5,486 nucleotides of DNA from Candidatus Sodaliphilus limicaballi. Its GTDB lineage: Bacteria; Bacteroidota; Bacteroidia; Bacteroidales; Muribaculaceae. The stretch covers positions 1-5,486 of the forward strand of contig JAGHSP010000062.1 of assembly GCA_018065815.1 (NCBI GenBank), read 5' to 3'. The stretch's first letter is position 1. Each line of letters opens with the position of its first letter. Below the pieces are notes generated by a model, which was given only the letters and a program-made list of their open reading frames with translations, was not told the origin of the DNA and searched no databases. Positions 1 through 5,486 of the stretch are shown here, piece by piece. A program made the position numbers and the translations under genes.

Positions 1-55
1 TTTCTAAAATGGCTAAACCACATAGTTTTTTTAAAACGATTAAACCTTTAAGCTT
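1..55. other. AT-rich 3' flank of gene A, no feature recognised
   Basis: Directly after the gene A stop codon the minus strand reads AAGCTTAAAGG and then AT-rich sequence with A and T runs. The best fold is a weak GTTTT/AAAAC hairpin, too poor to call a terminator. No start of another gene is supported before the window ends. Confidence 0.4.
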
Positions 56-2422
56 TTATTTGCCCAGGATGATGTTGAGGTCGGCGTTGATGTCGCTCAC
101 ATCTACGATGCCGTTGCCATCCACGTCGGCACGGCCGTTGTATTTGCTTGCCGATTCTTTGCCCAGAACGATGTTGATGAGAAGGTTGGCATCGCTGATG
201 TCAACAGTTCCGTTGCCGTCCACATCACCCGGGATATCGCTGCCGCCCTCTATGCTCTCAATCTTGAAGAAATTCTTCCAGTAATCGGCAGCCTTGTACT
301 GTGCGAGGCAGCTGTTGTGTACCTTGAGGGTAGCTTGGTAGTAGAGGTTGCTCAAAGTGTTGGCTTTGACTGTGGGAGGAGTTGTGGGCTCGGCTATGAT
401 TGAAGTGAGCTTGCTGCAACCTGCAAACGCATATTCACCAATCTTGCGCACCGTTGCGGGAATCTTAATTTCGGTCATCGCCGACAGTCCGTTGAAGGCA
501 TAGTCGCCTATCGTCTCAAGGAATGTCATTTTGTCAATACCCGGGTCAATCATATTGGTTGCGCCCTCAAAGCAGTGATCGCCTATCCCGACCATCTTGT
601 AACGCTTGTCGGCACCATAGAACTGGTTAAGCTCGCGTGAGCTTGCCATAAACTTGGTCATATTACCCATTCCGGGATAGTTGACATACATGGCAGTACC
701 CGCATATTCCACACCATCCTCGGTAAAGGGGGTGGTGCTCAAAACAGTGATGCGATAAGGACTGCTGAAGGCGTTAGAAGTACTTGAGCCATAGGTAAAG
801 TCACATGCACCGCTGGTGATGGTCTTGAACGCATTGTTCCAAACGGGTTTTGCCTTGTATGAATCAATATACTTGTAAGGCACATGCAAAGAGCAGGTTG
901 AGGGTATGCCTGTTAAATCAATATTAGATTTATCCGATATATCTATTGTGTTAAGATACAATTCGGTCAAACTGCTCATTCCCTTAAACATTTCGCTATT
1001 GTAATATTTAATTTTAGGGACAAACAAACGCTTCACCTTGGTTCCACTGAATGCACGGTTGCCCAGGCTTTCAAAACCGTATGGAAGTACAACATCGCCA
1101 GTAAGACCAGAATTAAAGAATGCATCTGGTTCAATTCTTATAAGGTTTTTATTGAAAGCAAATGAGGTGAGTGAGCTGCACTCCATGAATGCATACTGGC
1201 GAATGTAACTGAGGTTGGGCAGCGAAACCGATGTGAGGTTTTTGCAATCATAGAAACTTGAATAGCCAATTGAGTCAACATTTTCTCCACCGGTGAATTT
1301 CGTTGGGTTAGAATAACGAAAAGCAAAATCGGCAATTTTAGTGACGGCATAGTACTTGCCACGAATCGAAAGAACAAACGGGATGTTGTTCTCGCCGCTA
1401 ACGTTGCCATAGTTGATACCAGGCACAACAGATGCACGGCCGTCATATTTTGCTCCGTTGACTGTGCAGGGCTCGGTACTATTGATTGAGAAGTCCAGCT
1501 TGCCAATGCTCAGGTCAAAGCCTACTCGATGGTCATCGTTGATTGACTTGAAGCCACTCCACTTAGATTTGAAATCCGAAGCCAGCTCACGGCGAACATG
1601 CAGGTTGATATACTGGCGGAGAGCTGAAGTTGCAAATTCGTTAGCTTTCTCTATGGGGACACTGGTCGTGTTAAGATAAACATCTACCTCATCGAGATTG
1701 GCGCGACCCAAAAATGGTCCGTAGCCATCACTAGTGACATAGAAATCTTTTACCGAACTGGGAATAACTACTGCTTTACTAATGATATAATAAAACGGCA
1801 TCATATCCAGAGCTGTAACACCGAATGGGATGTCGATGGTTTCCATTTTAGAGTTTGCAAAGGCATAACTGCCTATCGTGGTGAGCTGCGATGGGTAAAC
1901 TGCAACCTTCTTGGCAGCAGGCATTGTGTGCAACTTGGTCAAGTCCTTAGTATAAAGGGCACCGTCATAACTTGCAAATTTCTTGTTCCACTCATCAACA
2001 GTGATTTTTTCAAGTTTATTGCAACTTCTCGCAAAGCCAATGTTGATGTATGTGACAGCGCTGGGTATTTCTAGGGTCTTTATGTTCGTGCCACTGAAGG
2101 AACAAAAACCGATACTGGTCACATTACTACCAATAGTAATATTTGTGATGTTTGAACGACCATCATAAGCAAAATCACCAATCTCGTAGATGTCATAAAT
2201 TTTGTCATCGGGACCCACGAGACTGAGTGCAATCTTACTGCTGGTAGCAGTGGTGTTGTTATACGACTTCACGGCAATTTTGCCCGCTGAAGAGGAAGTG
2301 GCAGCATACTTGACCTCGTAGGTGTAGTCACCATTAGAACTATTGAATGTGTCGCCCACATTGAGTGCCCATGACGACAGCGCCACGGCAATCATTGAAA
2401 CAAATGTCAGTATTTTTTTCAT
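56..2422 (-). CDS. Secreted BspA-like leucine-rich-repeat protein with C-terminal type I dockerin (gene A, 788 aa)
   Basis: Paralog of the upstream gene, same strand, starting 172 bp after that gene's stop codon. Residues 1-19 are a Sec signal peptide ending SSWA with no lipobox cysteine. Residues about 20-724 hold three LRR_5/BspA blocks, with typical repeats at about 80-120, 180-225, 362-465 and 635-680. The blocks end in cap segments at about 272-294, 510-535 and 697-724 (pattern LHV....YK...W...FK.I). Blocks two and three open with a shared beta segment (DFTYG..., then TPFTEDGVEYAGTA) also found in the paralog. A dockerin fills 732-788 directly after the last cap. There is no type IX secretion C-terminal domain and no membrane anchor. 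No clear promoter lies in the spacer, so it may depend on read-through from the gene upstream. Adhesion or ligand binding through the solenoid is inferred from the family. Confidence 0.94.
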   Translation of the reverse strand: MKKILTFVSMIAVALSSWALNVGDTFNSSNGDYTYEVKYAATSSSAGKIAVKSYNNTTATSSKIALSLVGPDDKIYDIYEIGDFAYDGRSNITNITIGSNVTSIGFCSFSGTNIKTLEIPSAVTYINIGFARSCNKLEKITVDEWNKKFASYDGALYTKDLTKLHTMPAAKKVAVYPSQLTTIGSYAFANSKMETIDIPFGVTALDMMPFYYIISKAVVIPSSVKDFYVTSDGYGPFLGRANLDEVDVYLNTTSVPIEKANEFATSALRQYINLHVRRELASDFKSKWSGFKSINDDHRVGFDLSIGKLDFSINSTEPCTVNGAKYDGRASVVPGINYGNVSGENNIPFVLSIRGKYYAVTKIADFAFRYSNPTKFTGGENVDSIGYSSFYDCKNLTSVSLPNLSYIRQYAFMECSSLTSFAFNKNLIRIEPDAFFNSGLTGDVVLPYGFESLGNRAFSGTKVKRLFVPKIKYYNSEMFKGMSSLTELYLNTIDISDKSNIDLTGIPSTCSLHVPYKYIDSYKAKPVWNNAFKTITSGACDFTYGSSTSNAFSSPYRITVLSTTPFTEDGVEYAGTAMYVNYPGMGNMTKFMASSRELNQFYGADKRYKMVGIGDHCFEGATNMIDPGIDKMTFLETIGDYAFNGLSAMTEIKIPATVRKIGEYAFAGCSKLTSIIAEPTTPPTVKANTLSNLYYQATLKVHNSCLAQYKAADYWKNFFKIESIEGGSDIPGDVDGNGTVDISDANLLINIVLGKESASKYNGRADVDGNGIVDVSDINADLNIILGK
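59..229 (-). other. Dockerin type I domain of gene A (residues 732-788)
   Basis: Two complete calcium loops are visible. Loop one uses D733, D735, N737, T739, D741 and D744 (DVDGNGTVDISD); loop two uses D766, D768, N770, I772, D774 and D777 (DVDGNGIVDVSD). The linker between the loops (GKESASKYNGRA) matches the paralog's GKDSATKYGGRA in length and nearly in sequence, so both dockerins probably recognise the same kind of partner. Loop positions 10-11 are I-S and V-S. The domain is joined to the last LRR cap by a short Gly/Ser/Pro linker (GGSDIPG). Confidence 0.92.
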
Positions 2423-2430
2423 AATGAGTT

Positions 2431-2470
2431 AAAAGCCTCTCCCCCAACCCCTCTCCTGCAGAGAGAGGAG
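2431..2470 (+). repeat. Inverted-repeat arm 1, GC-rich palindromic element before gene A
   Basis: This 40-bp stretch begins AAAAGCCTCTCCCC and ends GAGAGAGGAG. It matches the reverse complement of 2558-2596 in 35 of 40 aligned columns, with one gap. It also folds on itself (CCCCTCTC with GAGAGAGG, one mismatch, 5-nt loop). On the plus strand the fold is followed directly by TTTTT, so it looks like a terminator for antisense transcription. On the minus strand it would sit in the gene A leader, ending 8 nt before the ATG at 2422. It lacks the distal arm (AACTGGGGTAGC) present in the other copy. Confidence 0.85.
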
Positions 2471-2485
2471 TTTTTATTATGGAAG

Positions 2486-2504
2486 TATCAGTAAGAGACT
2501 GATA
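2486..2504. other. Perfect 7-bp stem-loop at the centre of the spacer element
   Basis: TATCAGT (2486-2492) and ACTGATA (2498-2504) are perfectly complementary around a 5-nt loop. The hairpin lies close to the midpoint between the two inverted GC-rich arms. It is AT-rich and has no T run next to it, so it is not a terminator by itself. It could be an RNA structure, a protein-binding palindrome or chance. Confidence 0.5.
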
Positions 2505-2540
2505 GTTGAGGCATTTTGTTATTTAGTTATTATTTTTTTC

Positions 2541-2597
2541 AAAAAGCTACCCCAGTTCTCCCCTCTCTGAAGGAGAGGGGCCGGGGAGAGGCTTTTA
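2541..2597 (-). terminator. Terminator-like stem-loop overlapping the stop codon of gene B
   Basis: On the minus strand the stop codon TAA runs into a nested stem. AAAAGC pairs with GCTTTT at the base, CCCC with GGGG in the middle, and a perfect 8-bp CCCCTCTC/GAGAGGGG stem (2573-2580 with 2560-2567) closes a 5-nt loop. The transcript then reads GCTTTTTG followed by an A-rich stretch. The T run and GC-rich stem fit an intrinsic terminator for gene B, although two internal loops interrupt the stem. It also forms one arm of the inverted repeat that fills the spacer. Confidence 0.6.
2558..2596 (-). repeat. Inverted-repeat arm 2, GC-rich palindromic element at the end of gene B
   Basis: Reverse-complement partner of the arm at 2431-2470. 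The pairing consists of a 14-bp outer run (2583-2596 with 2431-2444), a 10-bp run (2571-2580 with 2448-2457), a 7-bp run (2563-2569 with 2459-2465) and a 4-bp inner run. Its outer end overlaps the first two plus-strand bases (TT) of the gene B stop codon. The copy also forms the terminator-like hairpin described separately. It resembles palindromic intergenic repeats of the REP or MITE type; a family name cannot be given from the sequence alone. Confidence 0.85.
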
Positions 2598-5399
2598 CTT
2601 GCCCAGGATAATGTTGAGCGAGATGTTAACATCCATAATGTCAACCACGCCGTTGCCATCCACGTCGGCACGGCCGCCGTACTTGGTTGCAGAGTCCTTG
2701 CCGAGCACAACATTGATGAGGATATTTGCATCGGTAATGTCAACCACGCCGTTGCCATCTACATCACCCTTGACTCCCCCACCCTGCTTGGGAAGGATAT
2801 CAAGGTATATCTCGCTAAACGAGGGAGTCACATCGGGAACATAATAAGCGCTGCCCGAAGCAACGTAAGACTTCATTGCGGGCTTGTCGAGACGCTCATA
2901 GGTTTCGCTCCACACATAGTTGCCACTTGCGGGCATCACTGCATAGTCGCTCTCGGTGGTAACGGCTGTCATGCGATTACTCTTGGGAGCAGTAACACTT
3001 CCAGCGGGACGCTCGAGCAAGTATCTCTTACCGGGGGTAAGACCAGTGAGGATAACGCCTGTGCTCGCGGGCACCGATGTTACCTTCTCGGTAGTTGCCA
3101 CAGTACCGGTGCCGGATGTACCCATGTTGTTGCCTTTAACGACATAGGCGTTCACGCCGCTTGCTGCGAAGTCAACGGGAACACACACGCCCAGTGCCAT
3201 GGTCTTGTGGTCGGGCACGATGAAGGGGTTGAGGTTATTTTCAAGATTTGATGTGCTGCCACCGGTCCAGTTCTTTGCCTTGTTGAAATACTTGAGCAGG
3301 TCGTTGTAGTGCACATAGCAGCGGAAAACACTAGCGTTGTTGCCATAGAGCTGACCTTCCTGGGTGAGGTTTGACAGGCGGGGCAAAATGGTAAGGCTTG
3401 AGAGACTCTTTGCTCCGTAGAAAGCATAGTCTTTAAGCGTGGTAACAGAAGCGGGGACCACGAGAGTGGTAATACCCGAGCCCTCAAATGCCAAACTGCC
3501 GATAACCTTGAGACCTGTCATATATGTCATGTTAAGTGTCTTAATGCCAGTGGCGTTATGGAAACAGCCATAGTCAATCTCGGTAATGAGATAAGAGTTG
3601 TCAACGCCGTAATACTGGTTTCTCTCATATCCCGATGTACCAAAGGCGGTAGCAGTTTCGATGTTGGGGTGATAAACATATTTAGCAGTACCGGCATAGG
3701 TCTTGCCGTCAACTGTCACGGGCGTATTGTCAACAACAGTCATGTGATAAATCGAGTTATTGCGGTCGCTCATCTTGCCATAGGTGAAGTCGTAGGCACC
3801 GTTCTTGATAGCGAGTTTTTTCCAGCCTGAATGGCCATAAAATGTATTTATGCTGCCATAAGGCACATAAACTGAGCAAGAAGAAGCCACGCCTGTGAAA
3901 TCGTAAGTGTTACCTGCTGCTGCGCCTGCTGTTGTGTTGATGACAATCTCGGTGAGCGACTTTGCACCCTTGGCAAAGTTGGAGCCCACCATAACACAAC
4001 TGCTGGGGATGAGCAGGTGGGTAACATTAGAGCTGGCAAATGCCGATGCACCGAGAATATTGAAGCCGTAAGGCAGCACAACTTCCCCACCGAGTGTAGA
4101 ACCTTCAAATGCGTTATCACCGATAATACCAAGTTCTGGTCCCCAGTTAACGGCTTCCAGTTTCTTGCAGTTCTTAAACGCGCTGGCGCCTATCTGCATC
4201 ACATTGGGAAGAGAGATTGTGGTCACGCCTTCGCCTTCAAATGCCGACATGGCTACATGGAGGACATTCTTGCATCCATCCACAGGATACTCGGAACCGG
4301 GGAACTTGCGGAACGAGTTCTTGCCCAGGCGGGTAACTGCATACTTCTTTTGCTCGCCTTCGATGGTAAATGTAAGATAATCGGGCACCTCTTCAAGAAA
4401 TCTCTCGTGAAAGAAGCCCTTCACGGTCTCAACCTCGCCGTCATAGGTCACGCCACCTATGGTTACAGGCTTGTCGCTGATTACCGAGTAAGTGAGTGAT
4501 CTATCGTATGCCATATAGTCGGCAGCCACGATGTCATACTCGTTAATGCTCTTGAAAGAACTCCAACCGTTCTGCTTGTAAACGTCGGCATAACCATCGG
4601 GCACATGGAGATCGGGCAGATAGCCGGGAGAAAATGTTTCGGTCTTGTACACAGGAGGATTCTTTGAGTTGAACGCAAAGCGGTTCATGTTCTTACAACC
4701 ATAGAATGCAAAGTCACCGATGGTCTTCACCGACGCAGGTAATGAGACAAACGACAGATTAGTGCAGTGTGAAAAAGCCCATTTACCCACCTGGTTGACA
4801 CCATACCTCAGGAAAACACGCCTAACGTTGGGGTTACCAGCAAATGCATAATCAGCAATATTGTTAACCTGCTCGGGGACAATAACTTCTGGTTGAAGTT
4901 TTGTGTTGTTATAAGCAGCCGGCATCCACATGAGCGAATACATGTTCTTGCTATAAAGCACGCCGTCCTTGACCACATAATAGGAATTGGTTGACGGGAT
5001 TGTCACTGTGGCAATGTTATTGCTGTTGTAGAACGCACCGCCATAGAAATTCTTCAACGTCGAGGGAAGATCTACCGAGGTGAGTCCTGAACAGCCCTCA
5101 AAGGCCTTGGAATGTATTGACTCGATGATAGACTTTTCGAAGTTGACAGCCGTCATTGTCGTATTGCCCGAGAATGCAAATGGCGCAATGGAAAGCACAT
5201 CAAGATTCTCGCCGTTGTAAGACACACTGCGTGGGATCATTACACTCGCATCATTGCCAGTATATTTTAAAATACTTGCCGATGTCGTGGTCTCAACATA
5301 ATATTCAAACTTGCCCGAAGTGAACCAATCGCCCACCTTAGCAGCCCATGACGACATCGCCACGGCAATCATCTCTGATAAAATAATTAATTTTTTCAT
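2595..5399 (-). CDS. Secreted BspA-like leucine-rich-repeat protein with C-terminal type I dockerin (gene B, 934 aa)
   Basis: Residues 1-19 form a Sec signal peptide (two lysines, hydrophobic core, probable cut after SSWA). There is no cysteine at the cut site, so it is not a lipoprotein. Residues about 20-713 are three tandem blocks of LRR_5/BspA repeats, seen as recurring 'I...AF.GC..L..V.LP..V..IG..AF' patterns (for example 88-135, 184-245, 391-465 and 620-675). The blocks close with cap-like segments near 262-287, 508-531 and 692-711 (pattern LHVP...YK..GW..FK.I). Residues about 714-873 are a beta-rich module absent from the neighbouring paralog. Residues 878-934 are a dockerin. The ATG at 5399 is chosen because it begins the signal peptide directly; the leader upstream is AT-rich with no Shine-Dalgarno, as is usual in Bacteroidetes. 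BspA-family proteins are known for surface binding and adhesion; the ligand here is unknown. Family assignment is strong, biological role is inferred. Confidence 0.95.
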   Translation of the reverse strand: MKKLIILSEMIAVAMSSWAAKVGDWFTSGKFEYYVETTTSASILKYTGNDASVMIPRSVSYNGENLDVLSIAPFAFSGNTTMTAVNFEKSIIESIHSKAFEGCSGLTSVDLPSTLKNFYGGAFYNSNNIATVTIPSTNSYYVVKDGVLYSKNMYSLMWMPAAYNNTKLQPEVIVPEQVNNIADYAFAGNPNVRRVFLRYGVNQVGKWAFSHCTNLSFVSLPASVKTIGDFAFYGCKNMNRFAFNSKNPPVYKTETFSPGYLPDLHVPDGYADVYKQNGWSSFKSINEYDIVAADYMAYDRSLTYSVISDKPVTIGGVTYDGEVETVKGFFHERFLEEVPDYLTFTIEGEQKKYAVTRLGKNSFRKFPGSEYPVDGCKNVLHVAMSAFEGEGVTTISLPNVMQIGASAFKNCKKLEAVNWGPELGIIGDNAFEGSTLGGEVVLPYGFNILGASAFASSNVTHLLIPSSCVMVGSNFAKGAKSLTEIVINTTAGAAAGNTYDFTGVASSCSVYVPYGSINTFYGHSGWKKLAIKNGAYDFTYGKMSDRNNSIYHMTVVDNTPVTVDGKTYAGTAKYVYHPNIETATAFGTSGYERNQYYGVDNSYLITEIDYGCFHNATGIKTLNMTYMTGLKVIGSLAFEGSGITTLVVPASVTTLKDYAFYGAKSLSSLTILPRLSNLTQEGQLYGNNASVFRCYVHYNDLLKYFNKAKNWTGGSTSNLENNLNPFIVPDHKTMALGVCVPVDFAASGVNAYVVKGNNMGTSGTGTVATTEKVTSVPASTGVILTGLTPGKRYLLERPAGSVTAPKSNRMTAVTTESDYAVMPASGNYVWSETYERLDKPAMKSYVASGSAYYVPDVTPSFSEIYLDILPKQGGGVKGDVDGNGVVDITDANILINVVLGKDSATKYGGRADVDGNGVVDIMDVNISLNIILGK
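2598..2768 (-). other. Dockerin type I domain of gene B (residues 878-934)
   Basis: Two EF-hand-like calcium loops of the pattern DVDGNGVVDxxD are visible. Loop one uses D879, D881, N883, V885, D887 and D890; loop two uses D912, D914, N916, V918, D920 and D923. Each is followed by a helix ending in VVLGK or IILGK, and the domain ends exactly at the C-terminus. Type I dockerins bind calcium and dock onto cohesin modules. Residues 10 and 11 of the loops, which set cohesin choice in clostridial dockerins, are I-T and I-M here. The cohesin partner is not in this window. Confidence 0.92.
2636..2759 (-). repeat. Exact 25-bp direct repeat inside the gene B dockerin
   Basis: The same 25 bases, which begin TAATGTCAACCACGCC on the plus strand, occur at 2636-2660 and 2735-2759, 99 bp (33 codons) apart. 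They encode the core of the two calcium loops (DGNGVVDI). Gene A's two loops are not identical in this way. The repeat reflects the internal duplication of the dockerin fold, with identity kept or renewed at the DNA level. Confidence 0.9.
2781..3260 (-). other. Extra beta-rich module in gene B between the LRR region and the dockerin (residues about 714-873)
   Basis: Gene A passes straight from its last LRR cap to the dockerin, whereas gene B carries about 160 more residues here. The segment has no LRR pattern. It shows alternating beta-type stretches: MALGVCVPVDF and GVNAYVV, then VTSVPASTGVILTG, KRYLLERPAG, DYAVMP, MKSYVASGSAYYVPD and EIYLDILP. This resembles, from memory, the unnamed C-terminal beta-sandwich modules common in secreted Bacteroidales proteins ('PVDF...G..AYV...VPA.TGV.L.G...Y.L'). 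Function is unknown; boundaries are approximate. Confidence 0.6.
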
Positions 5400-5453
5400 A
5401 TATTATTTTTGTTTTAAAATTATCGTTATTTTTTTTACAAAAACTTTAATCTA

Positions 5454-5461
5454 CAAAGATA
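5454..5461 (-). promoter_or_regulatory. Candidate Bacteroidetes -7 promoter box (TATCTTTG) for gene B
   Basis: On the minus strand the sequence reads TATCTTTG, an exact fit to the Bacteroidetes -7 consensus TAnnTTTG. It lies about 55 bp before the start codon, which implies a leader of roughly 45-48 nt that is almost pure A/T. No good TTTG -33 box is seen at the usual 19-21 bp spacing; the window ends nearby, with only about 25 bp left upstream. The call therefore rests on one box and its position. Confidence 0.55.
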
Positions 5462-5486
5462 ATAATTTTCACAATCATTTGAGAGG

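Noticed and set aside
1..55. Intrinsic terminator after gene A
   Set aside because: Only weak AT hairpins are visible, with no GC-rich stem followed by a T run on the minus strand.
9..284. A 91-codon plus-strand open frame at the left edge
   Set aside because: It is antisense to the gene A dockerin and mirrors its repeats; an equivalent shadow frame lies over the gene B dockerin at 2599-2844. No independent coding evidence.
2423..2442. Purine-rich GGGGGAGAGG on the minus strand before gene A as a ribosome binding site
   Set aside because: It ends about 13 bases from the ATG, is part of the inverted repeat, and Bacteroidetes genes generally do not rely on Shine-Dalgarno pairing.
2431..2597. 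The two repeat arms as a CRISPR array
   Set aside because: Only two copies, in opposite orientation, with no regular spacers and no cas genes nearby.
2519..2758. A minus-strand open frame of 79 codons spanning the gene B end and the spacer
   Set aside because: It is an alternative frame of the dockerin region that runs through the terminator-like repeat. Low-complexity composition and no family resemblance.
4017..4499. A 160-codon open frame on the plus strand
   Set aside because: It lies wholly antisense to the LRR coding region of gene B, shows no recognisable domain, signal or promoter, and its openness follows from the codon pattern of the real gene.

Overview
The window holds two large genes on the minus strand, arranged head to tail. 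Each encodes a secreted BspA-type leucine-rich-repeat (LRR_5) protein ending in a type I dockerin. The organism looks like a gut-type Bacteroidales, possibly Muribaculaceae or Prevotellaceae. The reasons are the protein families, the very AT-rich leaders without a usable Shine-Dalgarno sequence, and a TAnnTTTG promoter box. The genus cannot be fixed from this sequence alone.

Layout, in transcription order (right to left). 5486-5400 is an AT-rich leader with a Bacteroidetes-type -7 box. 5399-2595 is gene B (934 aa): signal peptide, three LRR modules, an extra beta-rich module, then the dockerin. 2594-2423 is a 172-bp spacer made almost entirely of an inverted-repeat element. Two roughly 40-bp GC-rich copies face each other around a small perfect hairpin. 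The copy next to gene B folds into a terminator-like structure that includes its stop codon; the other copy stops 8 bp before the start codon of gene A. 2422-56 is gene A (788 aa), with the same design as gene B but without the extra module. 55-1 is AT-rich flank with no recognisable gene or strong terminator.

The two proteins are clearly paralogs. Both have Sec signal peptides with no lipobox cysteine. Both have three tandem LRR blocks, each closed by a recurring aromatic/basic cap motif, and a 57-residue dockerin with two intact calcium loops. At DNA level the most conserved places noticed are the signal-peptide and dockerin ends, while the LRR bodies have diverged. A plausible reading is a duplicated pair of exported adhesion or ligand-binding proteins that use the dockerin to dock on an unseen cohesin-like partner. 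No cohesin, enzyme or transporter lies in the window, so the function is inference. All other open frames inside these genes look like shadows.
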